Below are positions 16,288-23,107 of a stretch of DNA of 36,252 bases, piece after piece. Source of the DNA: Limosilactobacillus mucosae DSM 13345 (GTDB lineage Bacteria > Bacillota > Bacilli > Lactobacillales > Lactobacillaceae); NCBI RefSeq assembly GCF_001436025.1, contig NZ_AZEQ01000021.1, forward strand, positions 1-36,252, read 5' to 3'. The position numbers and the translations under genes were made by a program. Numbering within the stretch: position 1 is the first letter of the stretch; every line of letters starts with the position of its first letter. The notes below the pieces were generated by a model, which saw only the letters and a list, made by a program, of their open reading frames with translations, did not search any database and was not told the DNA's origin.

Positions 16288-17673
16288 TTATGCTTTTGGT
16301 CCGTGACCAGGCTGCCATTTGAGACCGATACCTGAAAAACCGCTCAAGATTGAGAAGAGTGGCGATAACAGACTAAACAGGGTGAATGGCAGGAATTCCA
16401 ATACCGGGACACCCAGGGCAGAGGCGACGAATGAACCGGCCACGCCCCAAGGAATCAAGTAGTTGATGACGCTGCCACCATCTTCCAGCGTCCGACTCAA
16501 TGCCAACGGGGAAAGACCAATGCGCTTAAAGGCTGGCTTGAAGGCATTCCCAGGCAGGATGACGGAAAGGTACTGCTCGCCGACGAATAGGTTGACGCCG
16601 ATTCCCGCAAAGATCGTTGCCGTAATCAGACGGCCTGGCTTGTTTAATTTAGCTACTAAAGGCTTCATGGCGCTTTCAATGATTCCCATATGCATCAAGA
16701 TCCCACCAAGGGCCAAGGTCATGATGATCAAAGAAACGGTGCCCATCATACTGGAGATGCCGCCCCGGGTCAGCAGCGCGTCGACGGCCTTGTTGCCAGT
16801 CTTGGAGACAAAGCCGCTTTCAATCAACGTGGCAAATTTAGCGACGCCCAACTGTGGATTGTTGATAAAGATCATCACGGTTGAAACGATGATATTTAAA
16901 AACAGGGTGGGGATGGCTGGCAGTTTTTTCCAGGCACAGACAAACATTAAAATAATTGGCAGTGCTGCCCACCAGGAAACGGCAAAGTGCTTAGTCAGAG
17001 TCGAACTTACTGAAGCGATGCTGGCAAGCGATGTTCCCTTATTGCTTTGACCCAAGAAGAAAAAGACGATCAGGGAAACCAAGAAGGCGGGGATGGTGGA
17101 CCACATCATATTGTTAATGTGATCAAATAAGTCGTCTTCAGCAACAGCCGAGGCCAGGTTGGTCGAATCCGAAAGCGGCGACATCTTATCACCAAAAACG
17201 GCACCGGAGATAATGGCCCCCGCCGTTAAAGCTGGGTTAACGCCTAAGGTTGATCCCATCCCAAACAGGGCGATTCCTACGGTTGAGATGGTGGTGAAGC
17301 CAGAGCCAATGGCCAGTCCGACTAGCGAGCAGACAATGAAGACCGATGGCACAAAGAAACGAGCACTGATTAAATGAAAGCCCAGGACCATCAGTGAAGG
17401 AATAATTCCGGCTTGAATCCAAACGGCAATCAAAGTCCCAATCAAAATAAAGATAAAGATGGGAATGATGGCAGTTGAGATTCCCTTGGTAATTCCTTTC
17501 ATAATGTCATCCCAAGATACGTGGCGCAGGGCCAGCCAGAAGACCAGGAACGCGATCACGGTCAAGACCGGTACCTGTGGTGAAAGACCGAAGCCAATTA
17601 CGCCACTGCCCAAGATGATCAACATAATCAACAGGATTGCAACAGATTCTTTAAATTCAATTTTCTTAGTCAT
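16288..17673 (-). CDS. NhaC-family transporter, predicted tyrosine transporter
   Basis: The 461-residue membrane protein has about 11-12 hydrophobic segments. The NhaC core motif GDKMSPLSDSTNLAS follows GAIISGAVF, and a second half-repeat includes GVNLFVGEQYLSVILPG. Members of this family behind tyrosine T-boxes (YheL-like) have been predicted to carry tyrosine. Here the leader holds a Tyr-specific T-box, which supports tyrosine uptake or exchange coupled to Na+ or H+. The ATG at 17673 is preceded by GAGGTG (17687-17682). Between T-box and gene lies a short Tyr-rich ORF whose codons are complementary to this start region, which may add translational control. Confidence 0.92.
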   Translation of the reverse strand: MTKKIEFKESVAILLIMLIILGSGVIGFGLSPQVPVLTVIAFLVFWLALRHVSWDDIMKGITKGISTAIIPIFIFILIGTLIAVWIQAGIIPSLMVLGFHLISARFFVPSVFIVCSLVGLAIGSGFTTISTVGIALFGMGSTLGVNPALTAGAIISGAVFGDKMSPLSDSTNLASAVAEDDLFDHINNMMWSTIPAFLVSLIVFFFLGQSNKGTSLASIASVSSTLTKHFAVSWWAALPIILMFVCAWKKLPAIPTLFLNIIVSTVMIFINNPQLGVAKFATLIESGFVSKTGNKAVDALLTRGGISSMMGTVSLIIMTLALGGILMHMGIIESAMKPLVAKLNKPGRLITATIFAGIGVNLFVGEQYLSVILPGNAFKPAFKRIGLSPLALSRTLEDGGSVINYLIPWGVAGSFVASALGVPVLEFLPFTLFSLLSPLFSILSGFSGIGLKWQPGHGPKA

Positions 17674-17707
17674 ATTATCGACACCTCATGTTTTTAAGCT
17701 GATTTGT

Positions 17708-17752
17708 TTAACGGCATTTGGATTGCAGATAATGACGATAATATCGTTTCAT
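17708..17752 (-). CDS. Putative 14-residue tyrosine-rich leader peptide
   Basis: ATG at 17752-17750 opens a 14-codon ORF, MKRYYRHYLQSKCR, ending in TAA at 17710-17708. Three of its first eight codons are Tyr (TAT). Its Shine-Dalgarno, GAGGGGGAGA, at about 17768-17759, is stronger than that of the transporter gene downstream and well spaced. It lies after the T-box terminator and 34 bases before the transporter ATG, so it is made only in read-through transcripts. Codons 3-6 contain ATATTATCG (17744-17736), the exact complement of CGATAATAT (17680-17672) at the transporter start. A ribosome stalled at these Tyr codons would free that start. Translation of the ORF is not proven. Confidence 0.55.
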   Translation of the reverse strand: MKRYYRHYLQSKCR

Positions 17753-17773
17753 AATTTTCTCCCCCTCGAGCAA

Positions 17774-17816
17774 TAAAAAAGGCGCTCCGACTAGATTAAA
17801 TCTAATCGGGACGCCT
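17774..17816 (-). terminator. Attenuator terminator of the tyrosine T-box
   Basis: On the minus strand, an AGGCGTCCCGATTAGATT arm pairs imperfectly with AATCTAGTCGGAGCGCCT, followed by six T (17780-17775). It is a long, stable stem immediately after the T-box core. Confidence 0.9.
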
Positions 17817-18012
17817 AAACGTGGTACCACCCAACTGAAAAGAGTCAATAACAGCTTTTCACTCTTGCCAGTTGCTAACGGTACCGGCCCAATCCGTACG
17901 GGCTTATTTTGTCGGGTATTTCGCAACAGACACCCTGTCCGGTTCGCATCGACCACCGGTTTTCTGAACACTGAGGTGCAGCTCTACTTGACGACCACTC
18001 GTAAATTTCGTT
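17774..18012 (-). promoter_or_regulatory. T-box riboswitch, tyrosine specific (specifier TAC)
   Basis: On the minus strand, stem I shows GTCG pairing with CGAC, loop-E AGTA, and a distal helix CCGGT/ACCGG. Then comes GCGAA-A-TAC-C, giving specifier TAC (17918-17916), tyrosine. The T-box GGGTGGTACCAC ends at 17821. Its variable base T matches the A discriminator of tRNA-Tyr. Uncharged tRNA-Tyr should allow read-through into the leader ORF and the transporter. Confidence 0.94.
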
Positions 18013-18018
18013 GGCATT

Positions 18019-18047
18019 AATATATCACTTAAAAAAATGAATAGCAA
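18019..18047 (-). promoter_or_regulatory. Promoter of the tyrosine T-box transcript
   Basis: Read on the minus strand, TTGCTA (18047-18042) and TATATT (18024-18019) are 17 bases apart, placing the transcript start near 18012, just ahead of stem I. Confidence 0.65.
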
Positions 18048-18178
18048 GCAAAATTCTGATGATTTTTTAATTTCATTTTAATCAAAACGCTTTCACAATG
18101 AAGATTAAAAAGTCGCTGGATCCAATTATTGGCGCGCTTTATAATGAAACTAATCTATGCAAAAAGGAATCAGTAAAC

Positions 18179-18595
18179 ATGACCAAAAAAATATATGTTG
18201 TGGGAGCTGCCATTTTAAATGAGCAACACCAGATTTTAGCAAGCAAACGCAGTGATGATCGGATTTTAGGCGCATTGTGGGAGTTTCCTGGAGGCAAGAT
18301 TGAGCCGGGCGAGGATCCTCAAACAGCCTTAAAGCGTGAGTTAAGAGAAGAATTCAATGATCAGATTGAAGTTGGACGCCAAGCCGCGCCAACCGCCATC
18401 AAACAATATGATTTTGGCGAGATTCATTTGACGGTTTATTATGCCAAACTGGATACGCATCATTTTGATCTGATTGCTCATAGTCAAGTTAAATGGTGTG
18501 ATCAAGCAGAGCTGATGCAGCTGCACTGGGCCGACGCCGACTTGCCGATTGCCAAAGCCATTGCCCAGGCTGAGCTGGGAAAGGCGGCGTTTTAA
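18179..18595 (+). CDS. Nudix hydrolase, (d)NTP pyrophosphohydrolase type (MutT-like)
   Basis: The 138-residue protein should hydrolyse a nucleoside triphosphate, perhaps an oxidised one, to the monophosphate. The Nudix box is nearly complete: Gly39, Glu45, then REL and EE at 53-58 (RELREEFND). The usual Gly after EEx is replaced by Asn60. The front motif KRSDDRILGALWEFPGGK is typical of MutT-like enzymes. ATG 18179 has AAAGGA upstream, and TATAAT at 18140-18145 lies between it and the earlier in-frame ATG at 18098, so the shorter form is preferred. It is two bases from the helicase gene, so the two form an operon. Confidence 0.92.
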   Translation: MTKKIYVVGAAILNEQHQILASKRSDDRILGALWEFPGGKIEPGEDPQTALKRELREEFNDQIEVGRQAAPTAIKQYDFGEIHLTVYYAKLDTHHFDLIAHSQVKWCDQAELMQLHWADADLPIAKAIAQAELGKAAF

Positions 18596-18597
18596 CA

Positions 18598-19218
18598 ATG
18601 GCTGGCGTTGACTACGGTAAGATTTTAAAACGCTTGCAGAAAGGCGATAGTGATCAGCTGGTAGAAGAGATTCATGGCTCATTATTGAATGGTTATGTTG
18701 ATCAAGATGAATTTGCCACGGTTGGCGATCTCGGCCCTAAGCTGCTGACCAATCAAGCGGGTAACCAGATCTGGAATCAGCTGCGTCACGAATTGCAGAC
18801 TTGCCGCAGTTATATTTTCGCGGTGGCTTTTGTGACGGACGCAATGATTTCATGCTTAAAGCCGGTCTTCAAACAACTGGCTGATCATGGTGTCCAGGGC
18901 CGCTTATTGACTTCTGACTATCTGTACTTTAATCAACCCAAGGCCTTTAATGAGCTGCTCAAGATTCCAGGCTTGACGGTTAAAATTGCTAAGGTGGATG
19001 GGTTTCATCAAAAAGGCTATATTTTTCAACATGACGGCTACCAGACGATCATCATCGGCAGTGCCAACCTGACTGAGAACGCCTTGATGCGCAACTATGA
19101 GTGGAGTCTGCAGGTCAACTCGCTGAACAATGGCGACATCACGCGGCAAGTCAGTGAAAATATCGAGGATGAATGGCGAAATGCGCAGCCATTGACCGAC
19201 CAATGGATTGCGCAGTAG
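18598..19218 (+). CDS. N-terminal fragment: phospholipase D-like nuclease domain
   Basis: The fragment has 206 residues ending at the amber codon. It contains a PLD-like domain with the HxK motif FHQKGYIFQHDG (His137, Lys139), followed by the family's GSANLTENAL stretch. In related full-length proteins this domain precedes an SF2 helicase and may cut nucleic acid. The domain itself looks intact, so a short product could still fold. The ATG is two bases after the Nudix stop, with GGAAAGG about a dozen bases upstream. Family members are sometimes considered defence or repair proteins; that is inference here. Confidence 0.75.
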   Translation: MAGVDYGKILKRLQKGDSDQLVEEIHGSLLNGYVDQDEFATVGDLGPKLLTNQAGNQIWNQLRHELQTCRSYIFAVAFVTDAMISCLKPVFKQLADHGVQGRLLTSDYLYFNQPKAFNELLKIPGLTVKIAKVDGFHQKGYIFQHDGYQTIIIGSANLTENALMRNYEWSLQVNSLNNGDITRQVSENIEDEWRNAQPLTDQWIAQ

Positions 19219-19272
19219 CAGTACCAGCTGGTTTATCAAAAGAATCATCAAGCAGCGCAGACCGTAGCGAAG

Positions 19273-21564
19273 ATGGTTAAAAATGGTCAGCCAGAGATCA
19301 ATGATGAGCGAATCGAACCTAATCAGATGCAAAAAGATGCTCTGGCACAGATTGCTCAGCTGCGTGAAGCCGGCAAGGATCGTGGCCTGGTGATTTCAGC
19401 AACGGGGACGGGGAAGACCTACTTGGGTGCGTTTGATGTTCGCAATGCCAAGCCAAAGCGGATGCTGTTTTTAGCCCATCGTGAAGAAATTCTGCGCAAA
19501 TCAGCCCGCAGCTTTCAAAAAGTCATTGGCGGTCCTAAGGAAAATTATGGCCTGTATACGGGAAACGTACATGAAAAAGATGCCAAGTATTTATTTGCTA
19601 CAGTGCAGACCTTACAAGATGATGCGCATTTACAAGCATTTTCGCCAACTGAATTTGACTACATCCTGGTTGATGAGGTTCATCATGCTGGGGCCAGCTC
19701 ATATCAAAAAATCATGCAGTATTTTAAGCCTAAATTTTATTTAGGGATGACGGCGACTCCAGAGCGGAATGACGATTTCAGCATTTTTGAGCTGTTCGAC
19801 TATCATGTTGCCTACGAAATCAGACTGCAGCAGGCTCTTGAAGCTGATATGCTATGTCCGTTTCATTATGTGGGCATCAGCGATTATCAGTTTGCCGATG
19901 CCAAGGTCAATGAAACAATTGCCAGCTATCAAAATGCCGCCAGCCATCATAAAAAAGAGGTTCAGGCAATCGAGCATCTGACCAGTGCGGAACGGGTGCA
20001 CTATATTTTGCAGCAGACGGAATACTATGGCTATTCTGGTCCCAAGCTGCATGGGCTGATCTTTTGTGCGACGGTGCAAGAAGCCAACCAGCTGGCAGCG
20101 GAACTAACCAGACAGCATCATCCAGCTAAGGCACTGGCCGGCGCGGATTCAATGAGCGTTCGGCAGCAGGTGGTCAAGGAACTGGAAGATGGTGTAATCG
20201 AATATATTGTGACAGTTGATCTGTTCAATGAAGGGATTGATATTCCATGCGTCAATCAAGTGGTTTTTCTGCGCAGCACCAATTCCAGCATCGTCTACGT
20301 TCAGCAGCTCGGTCGGGGTCTGCGCAAAGCCCAAAACAAAGACTATGTTGAGGTGTTGGATTTTATCGGCAACTACAAGAACAGCTACATGATCCCAATT
20401 GCCTTGACGGGGGATGCCTCGTATTCCAAAGACAGCGCGCGGGAAACCGTTGAGATTGAGCCAACGATTGGGCTGTCAACGATTGCGTTTGATGAGATTG
20501 CCAAGGAGCGGATCTACCAGTCGCTGCGCCAGGTTAAGCTGGATGACATGCGCAAGTTGCGGATGGTTTACCAAAATATGAAGCAGCGAGTAGGACGCGT
20601 GCCGCTGCTGGCTGACTTTATGGCTGCCGATTCAATTGATTCTGAGATTTTAGCCAATAAAAAGAAGAATTACGCGCAGTTTTTGATTGGCGAAAAAGAA
20701 CCAGTTGAGATCAATGACTATGAAAATCGCCTATTGACTTTTTTGGACGCGGAACTGTTAAATGGCAAGCGGCGTCATGAACTGATCTTATTGGATGATC
20801 TGTTGAATCAGGCAACGGTTACGGAAAAAGAACTCAAGCAGCAGCTAAAAGCGGCCGGCTGTCTGGTTGATGAGGCAACGCTGGCTTCGATGCGGCGCGT
20901 TTTGGATCTAACCTTTTACAACAAGAATGCGGCGCCGTCTCGTGCTGATTATGGCGGCCGCCCAATCGTAATATTTGATCAGGCAGCGCGGATCTATCGG
21001 CTAAATGAAGAGCTGCGCAATTCATTAAAAAACGATGCGTGGTTCAGCCGCCTTTGGCAAGATGGCATCAAGACCGGGCTTTTGCGGGCCAAACGCTACC
21101 AAGCAGATCAGCGGTTTACGCTGGGCGAGAAGTACACGCGTAAAGACGTCATGCGCCTGATCAACAATGTGGTCAATACAACCGCGCAAAATATTGGCGG
21201 CTACTTTTTTAATGAGCATGATGGCGTGATTTTTGTCACCTACCATAAGGCTAAAAACATCAGCCGCTCGATTCAGTATGAGGATCAATTCTTAAATGAT
21301 CACGTCATGCACTACTTTTCTAAGGGCAATCGGCGCCTGGACAGTCCTGATGTCAAGAAGTTTATGGATGGCAATCGGCAGCTGGCACTCTTTGTCAAAA
21401 AATCAGATGCTGATGACGACAAGACTTTTTATTATCTAGGCACGTGTCGCTACATGCCGGGATCGGCCCGACAAGAGCAGCATGACGGCAAGCCAATCGT
21501 TTCCATGAACTTAGAGCTTGATCAGCCAGTTTCTTACACGCGCTATCATTCGTTGATTGACTAA
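19273..21564 (+). CDS. C-terminal fragment: DEAD/DEAH-type SF2 helicase with DUF3427
   Basis: The frame is open from 19219; the first ATG is at 19273, giving 763 residues. SF2 motifs are complete: Walker A ATGTGKT (Lys273 of the full frame), DEVHH, GMTATPERND, GLIFCATVQEANQLA, DLFNEGIDIPCVNQV and QQLGRGLRKAQ. The C-terminal half (from about FDEIAKERIYQSL to YTRYHSLID) matches DUF3427. No Shine-Dalgarno precedes 19273, so expression would depend on amber read-through or reinitiation. A terminator follows directly. Confidence 0.8.
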   Translation: MVKNGQPEINDERIEPNQMQKDALAQIAQLREAGKDRGLVISATGTGKTYLGAFDVRNAKPKRMLFLAHREEILRKSARSFQKVIGGPKENYGLYTGNVHEKDAKYLFATVQTLQDDAHLQAFSPTEFDYILVDEVHHAGASSYQKIMQYFKPKFYLGMTATPERNDDFSIFELFDYHVAYEIRLQQALEADMLCPFHYVGISDYQFADAKVNETIASYQNAASHHKKEVQAIEHLTSAERVHYILQQTEYYGYSGPKLHGLIFCATVQEANQLAAELTRQHHPAKALAGADSMSVRQQVVKELEDGVIEYIVTVDLFNEGIDIPCVNQVVFLRSTNSSIVYVQQLGRGLRKAQNKDYVEVLDFIGNYKNSYMIPIALTGDASYSKDSARETVEIEPTIGLSTIAFDEIAKERIYQSLRQVKLDDMRKLRMVYQNMKQRVGRVPLLADFMAADSIDSEILANKKKNYAQFLIGEKEPVEINDYENRLLTFLDAELLNGKRRHELILLDDLLNQATVTEKELKQQLKAAGCLVDEATLASMRRVLDLTFYNKNAAPSRADYGGRPIVIFDQAARIYRLNEELRNSLKNDAWFSRLWQDGIKTGLLRAKRYQADQRFTLGEKYTRKDVMRLINNVVNTTAQNIGGYFFNEHDGVIFVTYHKAKNISRSIQYEDQFLNDHVMHYFSKGNRRLDSPDVKKFMDGNRQLALFVKKSDADDDKTFYYLGTCRYMPGSARQEQHDGKPIVSMNLELDQPVSYTRYHSLID

Positions 21565-21572
21565 AATAAATT

Positions 21573-21614
21573 AAAATCGCACTGCTCAATTAATGAAGCG
21601 GTGCGATTTTTGGG
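21573..21614 (+). terminator. Terminator after the helicase gene
   Basis: AAAATCGCACTGCT (21573-21586) pairs with AGCGGTGCGATTTT (21597-21610), with one G-U pair and a 10-base loop, ending in a T run. Confidence 0.92.
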
Positions 21615-21680
21615 TGTAATTAGATAATAGAATCAGTCGACAGGCACAGCCAATTGGGCAAGCAAGTGATTAAGCTGCGA

Positions 21681-22505
21681 TCATTCAGGCTGGTGGGCGT
21701 CTAGATAGTCGTTTAGTTCGGCGTTTTGAATATCGGTAATAAACATGTGTCCTGGCGCGTGAGTGATTACCAAAGGCAGCTTGGCGTTTTCGATTGCTGC
21801 TTGTGGAGTTACGCCACATGGCCAAAAGACTGGCACTTCGCTTGGCTTGATCGTGTCAGCATCGCCATAGTCCGGATGATTAAGGTCAGAGATGCCAATT
21901 GCAGCTGGATCGCCAATTTGGATCGGCGCCCCATGAACGTTAGGCATCTGGGCCGTAATCTGGCGGGCCAGCTGAGCTTTAGCCGGCGACATAGGCCGCA
22001 TTGAAACCACCATGGGACCTTTGAAACGGCCGACGGGATTGGTCATTACGCTCGTTTTGTACATGGGAACGTTGTGCTTTTCAGTCAGATGACGAATCTC
22101 AATGCCGGCTTTGAGCAGGGCTTCTTCAAACGAAAAAGAGCAGCCAATCAGAAAGCCAACCATATCCGTCTGCCAATACGGAGTGGCATCGGTAATCTCT
22201 TTAGTAAAATGGCCGTTTTCATAGAGACGGTAACGCGGAATATCCGTACAGATGTTGGCGTGCCGTGCAATCGTCTTGGTCAAGGGTGTTTGTTTGACGG
22301 TTTCCAACAGCGGACAGGCTTGCGGATTTTGCCGAATCCATTCACGAAAGTCATGCGCATAGATTTGCGGCAGAATTACCAGATTGGCTTGCGCGTAGCC
22401 GGCTGCCATTCCAGCAGTTGGAAAATCGATTTGCCCAGCACGAATCTTTTGCCGGACCTGAGCCGGTGTTTGCTGGATGTAGGGCCGAATATCAAAAGCG
22501 GGCAT
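21681..22505 (-). CDS. Putative hydro-lyase, DUF1445 (YcsI) family
   Basis: The protein has 274 residues, typical of DUF1445. Recognisable stretches are RxxIRAGQIDFPTAGMAAGYAQANLVILP (as RAGQIDFPTAGMAAGYAQAN), MVGFLIGCSFSFEEALLKAG, MYKTSVMTNPVGRFKGPMVVSMRP and the C-terminal VPVFWPCGVTPQAAI with ITHAPGHMFITD. Family members are called hydro-lyases, and a mammalian relative is a D-glutamate cyclase; the substrate here is unknown. ATG 22505 is preferred over GTG 22514 because AAGAGGTG lies six bases before the ATG. TATAAT upstream on the minus strand suggests its own promoter. It does not share a transcript with the gene behind it, since a terminator lies between. Confidence 0.9.
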   Translation of the reverse strand: MPAFDIRPYIQQTPAQVRQKIRAGQIDFPTAGMAAGYAQANLVILPQIYAHDFREWIRQNPQACPLLETVKQTPLTKTIARHANICTDIPRYRLYENGHFTKEITDATPYWQTDMVGFLIGCSFSFEEALLKAGIEIRHLTEKHNVPMYKTSVMTNPVGRFKGPMVVSMRPMSPAKAQLARQITAQMPNVHGAPIQIGDPAAIGISDLNHPDYGDADTIKPSEVPVFWPCGVTPQAAIENAKLPLVITHAPGHMFITDIQNAELNDYLDAHQPE

Positions 22506-22744
22506 GTATTTCACCTCTTGGATTATATAATGATGTGAAGATTAGATTTGCATTAAATGATAGCTGTTAGATGATCATTTGCAAACCTATTTTGCTGCTA
22601 AACTGGCTAAATTAAGCAATCAGACTCTGAAACTTAACTCAGTCGGCTCTTGGTAAACGCGATAGTTAAAAATAACACGCGGCTGTTTTGGACAAGCCAT
22701 GGTTATTGGCCATTCAAACGACCAGCTGCATAAGTAATGCATTT

Positions 22745-22776
22745 AAAAAAGAGTCGGCAGAAACTGCCGGCTCTTT
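22745..22776 (-). terminator. Terminator after the small membrane protein gene
   Basis: AAAGAGTCGGCAG (22748-22760) pairs with CTGCCGGCTCTTT (22764-22776), one G-U pair, 3-base loop. The A run at 22745-22750 becomes the T run for the minus strand. The rest of 22506-22744 shows only the upstream region of the DUF1445 gene. Confidence 0.9.
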
Positions 22777-22780
22777 TTAA

Positions 22781-23107
22781 TCATAATTTTTTGACAGTTG
22801 TGGATTCGACCTGGATGATCTGTGGCTGCGCATAGTCGAAGCGATGGTCAGTACGGTGGTCATGCCATTTCACGATCCCGATCAGAATCAAGATAATGAC
22901 GATTGTATAGAGCAGGGCCGAACGACTGGAAGGATGATCGACCATGGCCGCGCTGCGATACCAACGAAACAGCCAGGCCAGCATGCTATAGACCAGAATT
23001 CCGCAGACCACGGCAAAAATAATGGCCCACATAAACGTCGTGGCCATCGCCATAACGATTCCCGCGGCGATTAAAAATAAAACCATCAAAATGATGAACA
23101 GGCACAT
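22781..23107 (-). CDS. Small membrane protein, three predicted helices, unknown function
   Basis: The 108-residue product has hydrophobic stretches at about residues 2-22, 26-46 and 65-80. A basic, aromatic loop (WLFRWYRSAA) lies between the second and third. The C-terminal tail of about 27 residues is hydrophilic with several His. I do not recognise the family. Its ATG directly follows the stop of the HerA-like gene (TAAATG), with GGAGGA about ten bases upstream inside that gene, so both are translated from one message. This tight coupling suggests a partner or anchor for the ATPase, which is inference. Confidence 0.75.
   Translation of the reverse strand: MCLFIILMVLFLIAAGIVMAMATTFMWAIIFAVVCGILVYSMLAWLFRWYRSAAMVDHPSSRSALLYTIVIILILIGIVKWHDHRTDHRFDYAQPQIIQVESTTVKKL

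Larger units (their letters stand above)
18598..21564 (+). pseudogene. PLD nuclease-SF2 helicase-DUF3427 gene interrupted by one amber codon
   Basis: One continuous frame of 988 codons runs from 18598 to 21564, broken only by TAG at 19216-19218 (codon 207). No frameshift is needed. Proteins of this architecture (PLD domain, ResIII-type helicase, DUF3427) are normally a single chain of nearly this length. Either the gene is recently inactivated, or TAG is read through, or it is a sequence error. The part after the stop has no ribosome site before its first ATG codons, which argues against efficient independent expression. Confidence 0.8.

Noticed and set aside
18098-18178. N-terminal extension of the Nudix hydrolase
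   Set aside because: It includes a TATAAT promoter element, has no ribosome site, and the family start fits ATG 18179.
19216-19224. Possible programmed stop read-through at the amber codon
   Set aside because: The following CAG TAC only partly resembles the known CAR-YYA context, and that context is not established for bacteria; kept only as a remote alternative.
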